From positions 1 to 45,168 of the forward strand of contig CAIRBF010000243.1 of the NCBI GenBank assembly GCA_903876715.1: 45,168 bases of DNA, written 5' to 3'. The translations under genes and the position numbers were made by a program. This DNA comes from an uncultured beta proteobacterium. GTDB taxonomy: Bacteria; Pseudomonadota; Gammaproteobacteria; Burkholderiales; Burkholderiaceae_C. The notes under the pieces were generated by a model that ran no database searches, was not told where the DNA came from, and saw only the letters and a program-made list of their open reading frames with translations. Shown piece after piece: positions 1 through 8,570 of this stretch. Every line of letters starts with the position of its first letter. Position 1 is the stretch's first letter.

Positions 1-1
1 C

Positions 2-2212
2 GACATCGGCCTGGACCAGTACGCCGGCGTGAACCTGTCCAAGATCGTCCAGATGAAGTTCGTCAGCGGCGGCGACTCCGGCACCGCCTCCGGCCTGCAC
101 TTCGACAACGTCTTCTTCAGCTCCACCCTGCCCACCGGCGGGCAGAGCTCGCCCTCGCCCCGTAACATCACCTTCGAGCCCAACGACAACAGCGGCTTCA
201 CCCTCGGCCACCCCGAAGGCCAGCCCGACAGCGACTTCGGCGGCGCCGGCTCGTCCATCGCCCAGAACCCCCCCACAGGTTCATCCGGCCAGGTCGCCCA
301 GGTCGTCAAGTCCACCGGCGCCCAGACCTGGGCCGGCACCACCTTCCTCACCCTCGAAGCCGGGGACGGTGAGCTGGTCACCGCCGAGCACCCGCTCGTC
401 ACGATGCGGGTCTGGACGCCCGCGGCCGGCAAGACCGTGCTGCTGAAGCTGGAGACCGCGACCAACCCAGCCAACGGCGCCGACTTCGTCGAGGTCGCCA
501 AGACCACCACCGCCGCCGGCTGGCAGACGCTCACCTTTGACTTCGGCGCGACCAACCCCAACCACAGCCTCACCCTCAGCAAAGCCAGCGTCTTCTTCGA
601 CTTCGGCCAGGTCGGCACGGGCGAGACCTTCTACTTCGACAACGTCAGCTTCCTCAACCGTGCCGACGCCCTGTCCACGCCCACGACCCTCGCCTTCAGC
701 GACGAATTCGGCGGGTTCGTACACGAGACGTCGACCGGCCCGACCACGCCAGCCTCCCACTGGACGCGGGAAACCGGCACCGGCCCCAACGGCAACGGGT
801 GGGGCAATGGCGAGTCGCAGGTCTACACAGGCGACGTGTCCAATACGTTCGTCGATGACGGCACGCTCCACATCGTGGCCAAGAAGGTCGGCGCGTCCAT
901 CACCTCAGCCCGACTGAAGTCCGACCTGCCGGACCTGGACCCCTACGGCTACATCGAGATCCGAGCCAAGCTGCCCGCAGAAGCTGGCGCCTGGCCGGCG
1001 GTCTGGCTGCTGGGCAATGGCGCCTGGCCCGACACCGGCGAGATCGACGTCGTCGAGTGGGCGCGGATGTTCGCCGACAACCAGGCCCAGGCTGCACTTC
1101 ACTTCAAGGGCGACAACAACCAGTCGATCACGTCCTACGGCAACACCGCCTTCAAGGCGTCGACCACCCTGTTGACGGACATCGACGCGTTCCACACCTA
1201 CCAGCTCTGGTGGTCACCCGACGCCATCCGCATCGGTGTCGATGGCGACGTCAACACCGCCCACTTCGAGTACCTGAAACCCGCCGGCGCCACTGGTGCA
1301 TGGTGGCCCTACGACCACCCGATGGACATCATCCTGAACGTCGCCATCGGCGGGGCGATGGGCGGGGCGGTACCGGCGGGTGACTTCGCGTACACCATGG
1401 AAGTGGACTACGTCCGGGTGTTCCAGCAGGGCTCGGCTTTCGAGGCCGGCGACGTGCTGTCCGCGGTGCAGAACAACAACAACGCGACCTTGCTGCAATC
1501 GGTGGCCGCAGCCTCGATCGCGCGCACCGAGATCGACCTGGCCCAGGTCCGCAAGGCCGTCGACGCCGCCGACATCTCCACCGTGCAAGGGGTGGACGCG
1601 CTGTTCACGGCGGCCCACACGGGTGCCATGCAGCGGCTGGCCGGAACCGGGATCGACCTCGTCGATCTGGACGAAGCGCTGGTGGACGCCCTGGCCGGCG
1701 CCGACGTCGGCCTGGCGGACAGCTTCACGACGGGGACGCTGCAGGCGACAGCTCCGGCAGACGCAGCGGACAAGACCGCCTGGATCCGGGCGTCGCTGCG
1801 GGACCTGATCGAGGTCGGGATCGATCGCGTGCTGCTGCCTGCCGCCACCGACGAAGCCGTCCTCGCGCTTCGCGACAAGGCCGACAACGGATCCTCCGTC
1901 GACCTGTCAGGCCTGCCCTTCTTCGTGCGCAATGCCGATCAGGATGTGGCCCTCGTGCTGGACAACGATGACGTGGCCGCGCTGCTGGAGAACGTCACCT
2001 CGCTCCAGGCCTTGGCGGCGAGTGGCATCACCGAACTCCGCCCGGATCTGTCGGTGACGTCCGAACGATTCAATGCCCTGACCCAGGCCAGTGGATCCAC
2101 ACCGGTCCAGGTGGTCAGCGCCGCGGACGTGACGCAGGAACAGGCCGAGCTGATGGGGCTGGGCCTCGCGCCGAGCGATCCCTTCGGTCCGTTTGTGCTG
2201 CAGACGATCTGA
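2..2212 (+). CDS. Secreted glycoside hydrolase family 16 (laminarinase-like), 5' end cut by window
   Basis: The frame is open from the window edge, so the GTG at 29 is internal and the true start lies upstream. The visible protein starts with the end of a beta-sandwich module (GLHFDNVFF), then a carbohydrate-binding-like module (about nt 160-660, ending YFDNVSFLN), then a GH16 catalytic domain (about nt 690-1430). The GH16 signature ExDxxE appears as GEIDVVE at nt 1037-1057, where the two Glu should be nucleophile and acid/base. GH16 enzymes of this kind hydrolyse beta-1,3- or mixed-linkage glucans outside the cell. After the catalytic domain come about 255 residues rich in Ala, Asp and Val (nt 1440-2212). 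They resemble helical repeat tails of large exported proteins but match no domain I can name. The gene stands alone; the next gene is on the other strand. Confidence 0.88.
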   Translation, partial: DIGLDQYAGVNLSKIVQMKFVSGGDSGTASGLHFDNVFFSSTLPTGGQSSPSPRNITFEPNDNSGFTLGHPEGQPDSDFGGAGSSIAQNPPTGSSGQVAQVVKSTGAQTWAGTTFLTLEAGDGELVTAEHPLVTMRVWTPAAGKTVLLKLETATNPANGADFVEVAKTTTAAGWQTLTFDFGATNPNHSLTLSKASVFFDFGQVGTGETFYFDNVSFLNRADALSTPTTLAFSDEFGGFVHETSTGPTTPASHWTRETGTGPNGNGWGNGESQVYTGDVSNTFVDDGTLHIVAKKVGASITSARLKSDLPDLDPYGYIEIRAKLPAEAGAWPAVWLLGNGAWPDTGEIDVVEWARMFADNQAQAALHFKGDNNQSITSYGNTAFKASTTLLTDIDAFHTYQLWWSPDAIRIGVDGDVNTAHFEYLKPAGATGAWWPYDHPMDIILNVAIGGAMGGAVPAGDFAYTMEVDYVRVFQQGSAFEAGDVLSAVQNNNNATLLQSVAAASIARTEIDLAQVRKAVDAADISTVQGVDALFTAAHTGAMQRLAGTGIDLVDLDEALVDALAGADVGLADSFTTGTLQATAPADAADKTAWIRASLRDLIEVGIDRVLLPAATDEAVLALRDKADNGSSVDLSGLPFFVRNADQDVALVLDNDDVAALLENVTSLQALAASGITELRPDLSVTSERFNALTQASGSTPVQVVSAADVTQEQAELMGLGLAPSDPFGPFVLQTI

Positions 2213-2487
2213 GGAATTGATATCGATGGCCTGCGCACCGTGGACCCTGCCGACCGCCCCCCGGCGACTACGGCGTGGTCAGCGTGCGCCTGGGTCGCGC
2301 AAGAGAACCTGGGCCTGCCCGACCCGTCGCGCGCAGGGGCAAGAAATGTGCAGGGCGGCCCGGCGTTTTCTTGAAACCGGCTCTGTCTGCTGCTCAGGTC
2401 GGTGAACCGCGATCCGCTTGTCTGATCAGGCCGTAGACAGTTCTTGTCCGCCCAGGGTGCACTGCTGGCGCCGCCACCCGCGGGTAT
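2213..2487. other. Intergenic stretch, no gene recognised
   Basis: This 275-base stretch separates two convergent genes. Short open frames here have no recognisable motif or ribosome binding site. No clear T-tailed hairpin was found for either gene. Confidence 0.5.
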
Positions 2488-3126
2488 TCATGCACCGGCC
2501 CAGTACCCCGGCGGCATCCGCACCTCCGGCACCGTCCCGGTCCAGCCGCCGGTGGACGGCGGCGCCTCGGGCACCTCGGCGAAGAGCACCGCCGCCGCCA
2601 GCGTGACGCCGACGCTGGCGAGCACGACGTCCTCGCCCGGCTCGAAGGCGTGCAGCACGAACAGGCCGTCGGCGCCGCGGCGGTGCACGTCGATGCGGCG
2701 GGTGTCGATGTCGACGAAGACCACCTCGCGCACGCTGGAGATGCGGCGGTAGCGCGCGAACTTCTCGCCGCGGTCGTAAGCGGCCGTGGTGGGCGACAGC
2801 ACCTCGACGATCAGCGCGGGCTCGCGCTTGAACTGCGCGAGCGTGCGGTCGGCCTCGGCGCAGGTGACGAAGACGTCGGGGTAGAAGAAGTCGTCGGCGC
2901 CCAGCGGGCGCAGCTTCATGTCGGTGAGGAAGGTACGGCAGGGGGTGCCGGCCAGGGCCTGGCGCAGCACCATGTAGGCATTGCCTGCCACCGTGACATG
3001 CCGCTCCTCGGCGCCAGCCATCGCGTAGACCTCGCCGTCGACGAGCTCGTGCCGCAGCGCCTGCCCGGCCTCCCAGGCGAGGAAGGCTTCGGCGTCGAGC
3101 GCGGGTCTGCGGGCGGCGTATCCCAT
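2488..3126 (-). CDS. Uma2 family (DUF820) restriction-endonuclease-fold protein
   Basis: A 212-residue protein of the Uma2/DUF820 family, which has a PD-(D/E)XK nuclease fold and is common in multicopy in cyanobacteria and some proteobacteria; its cellular role is unknown. Visible family features are the N-terminal RHELVDGEVYAMAGA stretch, the FYPDVFVTC strand carrying the conserved Asp, and PALIVEVLSPTTAAYDRGEK, with the E of VEVLS and the following K in the catalytic positions. The frame runs upstream to 3315, but the ATG at 3126 is preferred: it begins at the normal domain edge, has AAAGAGG just upstream (3130-3136), and avoids overlapping the aldehyde dehydrogenase that ends at 3158. It may be cotranscribed with that gene. 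Confidence 0.85.
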   Translation of the reverse strand: MGYAARRPALDAEAFLAWEAGQALRHELVDGEVYAMAGAEERHVTVAGNAYMVLRQALAGTPCRTFLTDMKLRPLGADDFFYPDVFVTCAEADRTLAQFKREPALIVEVLSPTTAAYDRGEKFARYRRISSVREVVFVDIDTRRIDVHRRGADGLFVLHAFEPGEDVVLASVGVTLAAAVLFAEVPEAPPSTGGWTGTVPEVRMPPGYWAGA

Positions 3127-3157
3127 GAGCCTCTTTCTATCACAGCGGGCCGCGCCC

Positions 3158-4660
3158 TCACACGTCGAAGCGCACCCCCTGGGCCAGCGGCAGGCGCGTG
3201 GAGTAGTTGACCGTGCTCGTCTGCCGGCGCATGTAGCCCTTCCAGGCATCCGATCCGCTCTCGCGGCCGCCGCCGGTCTCCTTCTCGCCGCCGAAGGCGC
3301 CGCCGATCTCGGCACCCGAGGGGCCGATGTTGACGTTGGCGATGCCGCAGTCCGAGCCCGCGGCGGCGAGGAAGGTCTCGGCCTCGCGCAGGTCGAGCGT
3401 GAAGATGCACGAGGCCAGCCCCTGCGGCACGTCGTTGTGCAGCGCGATCGCCTCGGCCAGCGTGTCGTAGGCCATGACGTAGAGCAGCGGCGCGAAGGTC
3501 TCCTCGCGCACCACCGCCGTCTGCGCCGGCATCTCCACCAGCGCCGGCCGCACGTAGGCGCCGCCCGCGGGCACGCCCTGCGTCACGGCCTGCCCGCCGT
3601 GCACCACACCACCGTCGGCCTGCGCGCGCGCCAGCGCCGCCTGCATGCGCGCCACCGCGTCGGCATCGATCAGCGGGCCCACCAGCGTGCCGGGCGCGCG
3701 CGGGTCACCCAGCGGCAGGCCGGCGTAGACGGCGCGCAGCCGCTGCAGCAGCGGCTCGCGCACCGAGCGGTGCACGATCAGCCGGCGCAGCGTGGTGCAG
3801 CGCTGCCCGGCGGTGCCCACGGCCGAGAACACGATGGCGCGCACGGCCAGGTCCAGGTCGGCCGAGGGGGCGACGATCATCGCGTTGTTGCCGCCCAGCT
3901 CGAGGATGGCGCGCCCGAAGCGCGCCGCCACCACCGGCGCGAGCGCGCGCCCCATGCGCGTGGAGCCGGTGGCCGAGACGATGGGCACCGCCGGCGAGGC
4001 CGCGAGTGCCTGCCCGAGCCCGGCGCCGCCCACGGCGAGCTGCAGCAGGCCCTCGGGCGCGTCGGCGCCGAAGCGGCGCAGCGCGCGCTGCGCGATGCGC
4101 ATCGTCGCCAGCGCCGTCAGCGGCGTCTTCTCGGAGGGCTTCCAGATCACCGGGTCGCCGCAGACCAGGGCCAGCGCGGCGTTCCACGACCACACCGCCA
4201 CCGGGAAGTTGAAGGCTGTGATCACCGCGCACGGGCCCATCGGGTGCCAGGTCTCGGCCATGCGGTGACCGGGCCGCTCCGAGGCGATCGTCAGGCCGTG
4301 CAGCTGGCGCGACAGCCCGACGGCGAAGTCGCAGATGTCGATCATCTCCTGCACCTCGCCCAGGCCCTCGGCCGTGATCTTGCCGGCCTCGCGCGTGACC
4401 AGCGCGGCCAGCGCCGGCTTGGCGGCGCGCAGCTCCTCGGCCAGCAGGCGCACGAGCTCGCCGCGCCGCGGCGCCGGCACCTCGCGCCAGGCGGCGAACG
4501 CCGCCTGCGCGCGCGCCACCATCGCGGGCACGTCGGCCGCATTGGCCTGGCGCACCTGGGCGATCGTGGCGCCGTCGATGGGCGACCGAACCGGCAAATC
4601 GCCGCCGGCGTTGTCTTCAGCGGTGAGGTCGAGGGACTCGAAGAGCGAGGCGTCGGTCAT
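3158..4660 (-). CDS. amaB: Aldehyde dehydrogenase, ALDH7 (antiquitin / aminoadipate-semialdehyde dehydrogenase) type
   Basis: A 500-residue NAD-dependent aldehyde dehydrogenase. The ALDH7 class is recognised by LELGGNNA (Glu254 as general base), GTAGQRCTTLRR (Cys288 nucleophile) and the C-terminal GGGRESGSDAWKGYMRRQT, which is nearly diagnostic for antiquitin. In proteobacteria the enzyme oxidises alpha-aminoadipate semialdehyde (piperideine-6-carboxylate) to aminoadipate in lysine breakdown and also detoxifies other aldehydes. The length is normal. The frame stays open far upstream, but the ATG at 4660 gives the family N-terminus. No other lysine-degradation gene is in view, so the symbol rests on family resemblance alone. 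It is divergent from the toxin-antitoxin pair, with 125 bases between starts. Confidence 0.9.
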   Translation of the reverse strand: MTDASLFESLDLTAEDNAGGDLPVRSPIDGATIAQVRQANAADVPAMVARAQAAFAAWREVPAPRRGELVRLLAEELRAAKPALAALVTREAGKITAEGLGEVQEMIDICDFAVGLSRQLHGLTIASERPGHRMAETWHPMGPCAVITAFNFPVAVWSWNAALALVCGDPVIWKPSEKTPLTALATMRIAQRALRRFGADAPEGLLQLAVGGAGLGQALAASPAVPIVSATGSTRMGRALAPVVAARFGRAILELGGNNAMIVAPSADLDLAVRAIVFSAVGTAGQRCTTLRRLIVHRSVREPLLQRLRAVYAGLPLGDPRAPGTLVGPLIDADAVARMQAALARAQADGGVVHGGQAVTQGVPAGGAYVRPALVEMPAQTAVVREETFAPLLYVMAYDTLAEAIALHNDVPQGLASCIFTLDLREAETFLAAAGSDCGIANVNIGPSGAEIGGAFGGEKETGGGRESGSDAWKGYMRRQTSTVNYSTRLPLAQGVRFDV

Positions 4661-4785
4661 GGCAGGGCCCGTGTGTTCGTCGATGCCGCCAGCGCGATCC
4701 GGCTGACAATGGCGGGATTCTCCAGGACCATGCTGAACCGGCACGAAGCCTTCGGCAGTCACCCTCAACCGCGCCCCCGCCTCCC

Positions 4786-5085
4786 ATGCGCCTGAGCCCG
4801 CACGACCGCGAAGCCATCCTGCGCGCCACCGCCGAGGTGGCCGGGCCGCAGGCCCGGGCCCTGCTGTTCGGCTCGCGCACCGACGACAGCGCGCGGGGGG
4901 GCGACATCGACCTGCTGGTGGAACTGCCGCAACCCGGCGCAGACGCGCTGGCCCTGTCGCTGCGCCTGTCGGCCCGTATCCAGCGCCGCATCGGCCTGCG
5001 CCGCATCGACGTGCTGGTCGCTGACCCGGCCACCCCGGTGACCCCGCTGCTGGCGCTCGCGCGGCGCGAAGGGGTGGCGCTGTGA
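4786..5085 (+). CDS. mntA: MntA-type minimal nucleotidyltransferase antitoxin
   Basis: A 99-residue MNT-domain protein. The signature GSRTDDSARGGDID gives GS (29-30), nine residues, then D40 and D42 (GSX9DXD), the two metal-binding aspartates. In characterised pairs MntA transfers AMP from ATP to a tyrosine next to the HEPN toxin's active site and so neutralises it. The stop overlaps the start of the next gene by four bases (GTGA), so the two are translationally coupled. The order here is antitoxin first. No good Shine-Dalgarno precedes the ATG. It is divergent from the ALDH gene, so its promoter probably lies in 4661-4785. Confidence 0.88.
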   Translation: MRLSPHDREAILRATAEVAGPQARALLFGSRTDDSARGGDIDLLVELPQPGADALALSLRLSARIQRRIGLRRIDVLVADPATPVTPLLALARREGVAL

Positions 5086-5588
5086 CAGACCACCCGCTGC
5101 GCACGCCGCCTGACGACAGGCTGCGCTTCCTGGTGGAGACCGTGCTCGCCGAAGCGGCGCTGCTGAGCGGGACCGATCGCCGCCTGTTCGCCACGCCCAT
5201 GGATGCCGCCCGCGCGGCCACACTGCGCGAGGACGCCGACACCAGCGAGCGCGTGGATGCCTTCGTGGCGCGCTTCGGCAGGCTGCAGGACACGCTCGGC
5301 GACAAGCTGCTGCCGCGACTGCTGCAGTGGCTGGCCGAACCCGTCGGCCCGGCCATCGACAACCTCGCCAAGGCCGAGCGCCTGGGCCTCATCGGCTCGG
5401 GCGAACAGTGGATCGAGACACGCCAGTTGCGCAACTTCATGGTCCACGAATATGTCCGGGACCCGGCCGTCCTGGCCGCAGCGCTGCAGCGCGGTCACGA
5501 GACGGTGCCGCTGCTGCTGGAGGCCGCGCGCGCGATGGCTGAAGCCGTGGAGCAGCCGGCCAGAGGCCAGACGCCCCCGTCGGCCTGA
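5082..5588 (+). CDS. hepT: HepT-type HEPN domain toxin
   Basis: A 168-residue, mainly helical HEPN protein starting at a GTG that overlaps the mntA stop. Its motif RNFMVHEY is an exact RX4HXY (R117, H122, Y124), the catalytic centre of HepT RNases; Y124 is the residue position AMPylated by MntA in studied systems. HepT cleaves RNA when free of the antitoxin. Length and layout are normal and every key residue is present, so this toxin-antitoxin pair is probably functional. A plasmid-style or chromosomal stabilising or anti-phage role is known for relatives; here it is inferred only. Confidence 0.88.
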   Translation: MTDHPLRTPPDDRLRFLVETVLAEAALLSGTDRRLFATPMDAARAATLREDADTSERVDAFVARFGRLQDTLGDKLLPRLLQWLAEPVGPAIDNLAKAERLGLIGSGEQWIETRQLRNFMVHEYVRDPAVLAAALQRGHETVPLLLEAARAMAEAVEQPARGQTPPSA

Positions 5589-5718
5589 GCCTTGCCAGGC
5601 GCCAGCCCGGGCTCGGCTTCACAGCCCGTGATCAGTCGCGCCGCGGCGGCCACCGATCCCAAGCTCAGCGGTGCCTGTAAACTGGTCGAAAACGTGCTGT
5701 TGGCGCCGGAGACACTTC

Positions 5719-6717
5719 ATGAATCCCATCCTGGATCGCCGCCGAATGTTGTCGGCCGCCATGTCCGTTGGCGCCGCGCCGTTGTTCGCCACCTTCAGCG
5801 CATTCGCCGAGACTTGGCCGGCACGGACCGTGCGTGTTGTCGAGCCTGGTGCGCCCGGTGGCGGCAACGACACCACATTGCGTCTGTTTGCGCCACATCT
5901 TGAGCGGGTGCTGGGACGTCAATTCCTGGTGGAGAACCGACCGGGTGCTGGCGGGAGGCTTGGCGTCGAGGTGGCGGTCCGATCGGCCCCGGACGGCTAC
6001 ACGCTGCTTTTCGGCAATGCAGGATCCAATGGAATCAACGGCGCGATCTACCGCAACCTTCCCTACGATCTCGAGACCGACCTGACTCCCATTTCGCTGC
6101 TGGTGACTGGCCCGAACGCGTTGGTCGTCAACCCGCGGATCTTTCCGGTCAACCATGTGGCGGGACTCATCGCGGCCATCAAGGCCAAGCCTCCCGGGTA
6201 TTACAACTACGCCAGTGGCGGGATCGGCTCATCCGCGCATCTCTCGGCTGAGTTGTTCAAGCAGATGGCGGGGGTCCGTCTTGAGCACATCCCCTACAAA
6301 AGCGCCGCGGCGGTGGGCCAGGCGGTCATCACCGGCGATGCCCCCTTGTTCATCGGCAACCTGATCAACGTCATGCCCTTTGTCGGTCGCGGCGAAATGA
6401 AGCTGGTAGCTGTCACGAGCATGACGCGGTGGCCGGATCTTCCCGATATTCCGACTCTCGACGAAAGCGGGCTGCGCGGCTTCGAGACCATCGCATGGAA
6501 CGCCATGTTCGGCCCCAAGGGCCTTCCCACGGCGGTTGTCGAACGTCTCGTGTCAGAGATGCAGCGCATTGGACAGCTGCCCGAGGTGGTCAGTCGGGTA
6601 AAGGCCATCGGCGGCCAGATCGTGTGCAGCCCACCCGAGGTGCTGGCGGCCAGAGTCCGCAGCGACCTGGCCAAGTGGCGCGATCTCGCGCTGCGCGGCA
6701 ACATCAGGGCCGAATGA
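5719..6717 (+). CDS. Bug-family (TctC-like) periplasmic solute receptor
   Basis: A 332-residue protein of the large betaproteobacterial Bug family, which binds carboxylates and other small acids in the periplasm for tripartite tricarboxylate transporters. The start at 5719 is chosen because GGAG (5708-5711) sits seven bases upstream and because it opens a Tat-like signal peptide (DRRRML, hydrophobic core, cleavage near SAFA|ETWPA). Family marks are RTVRVVEPGAPGGGNDTT, ENRPGAGG, ASGGIGSSAHL and IPYKS. No TctA or TctB membrane gene is nearby; orphan receptors are usual in this family, so the substrate cannot be told. Confidence 0.87.
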   Translation: MNPILDRRRMLSAAMSVGAAPLFATFSAFAETWPARTVRVVEPGAPGGGNDTTLRLFAPHLERVLGRQFLVENRPGAGGRLGVEVAVRSAPDGYTLLFGNAGSNGINGAIYRNLPYDLETDLTPISLLVTGPNALVVNPRIFPVNHVAGLIAAIKAKPPGYYNYASGGIGSSAHLSAELFKQMAGVRLEHIPYKSAAAVGQAVITGDAPLFIGNLINVMPFVGRGEMKLVAVTSMTRWPDLPDIPTLDESGLRGFETIAWNAMFGPKGLPTAVVERLVSEMQRIGQLPEVVSRVKAIGGQIVCSPPEVLAARVRSDLAKWRDLALRGNIRAE

Positions 6718-6951
6718 TGAAGCCCAAGCGGCCTTGAGCCTCGGCGCGCCATCCCCCGAATCAGCAATATCCTGTTTCACGGGATCAACATCACGCCACA
6801 CACCAACGGGTGCTTTCTCGAGGTATAGGCCGAGGAAGGGCGCTGGGCCGGTGCAGATCGGCTGCCTGACTTCACGAGGGGTGAAGAATCGGATGTATGC
6901 CAACAAAGGTGGCACGAGCATCGAGCGGCCATGCCGCACAAATAGTGCGAC

Positions 6952-7641
6952 TCAGCGCGGGCTGAGCAGCGTCAGCTGGTGGGCGTAGAGACCCAGTTGG
7001 GCGACGCCGTCAAGACCCTGCCGCGCCAGTGCCTCGGGCGCAAGAATAGCCTGCACCTGCGCCGAAAAAGTCTGTTGATCGGACCACGCTTCGACCAGCA
7101 CAACGACAGGCGGCACCAAATTGGCCGCGCCCCGGGCGCGCTGCTCGGCATTGACATAGCCGCTGGCCTGCCGATCGGCCACCAGCACACTGACCGAGCA
7201 GATGCCAGCGCCGCCGAGCAAAGCGGGCACGATGACGTGCTCAAGCACCTCGAGATGCGAGGCCTCCTGCGCCGGGTCGATGTCATAGCGCAGCGTGGCG
7301 ATCAGCCCGCCCTGAGCCACACCCGACTGCGATGACGTGTGCTTGACCATGACGCGGCACAGGGACCGTGCGACATGACGGAAATGGCGCACCGCCGACA
7401 GGGTGCGCACCGTGGGATTGTCCAGCCGCTCCTTGTAGTCCGGGCCGAGCACCACCTCAAGCGAGTCGGTTTCGTAGAGATTGAAAAACTGCAGATCATC
7501 CGCTGCGGAAACAAAGCGCCGGCCGCTTCGAAAACCGGGAATGGATACCCGCTCGGGCATGTGCTCCTGGCCGTGCCAAGCATAGAACTCGGCCAGCCCC
7601 TCAGGCGCGATGTCATGCCAAATGGCCACCGCGCCCGTCAT
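6952..7641 (-). CDS. Conserved protein of unknown function, probable dimeric alpha-beta barrel, last gene of ABC operon
   Basis: A 229-residue protein with no signal peptide or membrane segment. The N-terminal half (EFYAWHGQEHMPERVSIPGFRSGRRF) resembles EthD/antibiotic-monooxygenase-type ferredoxin-like folds, where a short helix with HxxEHMPER is followed by a strand; the second half repeats a similar pattern. Function is not assigned. It overlaps the DapA-like gene by four bases (ATGA), so it is translated from the same message and probably acts on the same compound. Confidence 0.7.
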   Translation of the reverse strand: MTGAVAIWHDIAPEGLAEFYAWHGQEHMPERVSIPGFRSGRRFVSAADDLQFFNLYETDSLEVVLGPDYKERLDNPTVRTLSAVRHFRHVARSLCRVMVKHTSSQSGVAQGGLIATLRYDIDPAQEASHLEVLEHVIVPALLGGAGICSVSVLVADRQASGYVNAEQRARGAANLVPPVVVLVEAWSDQQTFSAQVQAILAPEALARQGLDGVAQLGLYAHQLTLLSPR

Positions 7642-8561
7642 GACAAGAGCCCATAGTCGAGCATCAAGCGACGAATCTGTTCGCGCTCGGTATCGTCGAT
7701 CCCGAGTTGTGGCTCTCGCACGGCCGCGCTCTCAAAATGGCCTTGCAGTCGCAGCACCTCTTTCATACGCGGCCTAAAGTCACGGATCGGGGCGCGCCAG
7801 CAATAGCGGGCAATCGGCCCGAGCTGTTGCCAGATGGCCCGGGCCTTGGCGATATCGCCGCCCTGCACCCCGTTGTTCATTTCTACCAGCTCACGCGTAA
7901 AGGAGCCGGCAAAACCAATCAGCGCACCGTTGCATCCCATCATCATGGCTTCAAAGATGAAGGTGTCGCTGCCCGTGAGCACGCCAATGCGCTGGGGTAG
8001 CGTGGACGCCACCTCGATGGTAGAGAGCGTTTGGGCCACATCGAAAGACGCTTCCTTGATGGCCACTACCTCAGGGATTTGCGCCACGCGGCGCAGGATG
8101 TCAGGTGAATAGTCGGGTCCCCAGCCTTTGGGAAACTGAAAGCAAATGATGGGCAGATGAGCCGCATCTGCTATGGACTTGTGATAGCGGTAAATCATCT
8201 CACTGGGCACGGGGGCGCCAGAGAAGGTTGGAAAAGGCGGGAAAACAGGAAAGCCCTGCACGCCCATGCGGGCATAGCGCTCGGCCTTGGCAGCAGCCGC
8301 GCGGGTCGAGCCCGCCACGATGCCCGAGAGAAACGGCACGCGCCCGCCCAGCACATCCAGACAGACACGGATCACCTGGTCCTGTTCGTCCTCGGTCAGG
8401 GCAATCACCTCCGAGGCGTCCATGTTCATGGCGATACCTGCAGGGCCTTGGCCGGCGAGCCAGTCCATGTAGCGTTCAAGACCGTGCCAATCGATTTGCC
8501 CATCGGCGTGCATGGGCAGGAAAGGGGCGGCGATCACGCCGTGACAGGGTCTTTGGAGCAT
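7638..8561 (-). CDS. DapA-family (dihydrodipicolinate synthase/N-acetylneuraminate lyase superfamily) aldolase
   Basis: A 307-residue class I aldolase fold. The Schiff-base lysine is K169 in VVAIKEASFD. Two positions differ from true DapA: the YNxP tyrosine is replaced by Phe (ICFQFPKG, F141), and the substrate-carboxylate GTTGE loop reads MNMDASE. It is therefore unlikely to make dihydrodipicolinate; relatives with such changes act as lyases, hydratases or dehydratases on other keto acids. Its place between an ABC importer and an unknown barrel protein suggests it cleaves or dehydrates the imported compound or a product of it. The substrate is unknown. Confidence 0.85.
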   Translation of the reverse strand: MLQRPCHGVIAAPFLPMHADGQIDWHGLERYMDWLAGQGPAGIAMNMDASEVIALTEDEQDQVIRVCLDVLGGRVPFLSGIVAGSTRAAAAKAERYARMGVQGFPVFPPFPTFSGAPVPSEMIYRYHKSIADAAHLPIICFQFPKGWGPDYSPDILRRVAQIPEVVAIKEASFDVAQTLSTIEVASTLPQRIGVLTGSDTFIFEAMMMGCNGALIGFAGSFTRELVEMNNGVQGGDIAKARAIWQQLGPIARYCWRAPIRDFRPRMKEVLRLQGHFESAAVREPQLGIDDTEREQIRRLMLDYGLLS

Positions 8562-8570
8562 GGACGGTTC

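Noticed and set aside
3125-4795. Plus-strand frame of 556 codons
   Set aside because: Exactly antisense to the ALDH7 gene, which has complete catalytic motifs; no motif or ribosome binding site of its own.
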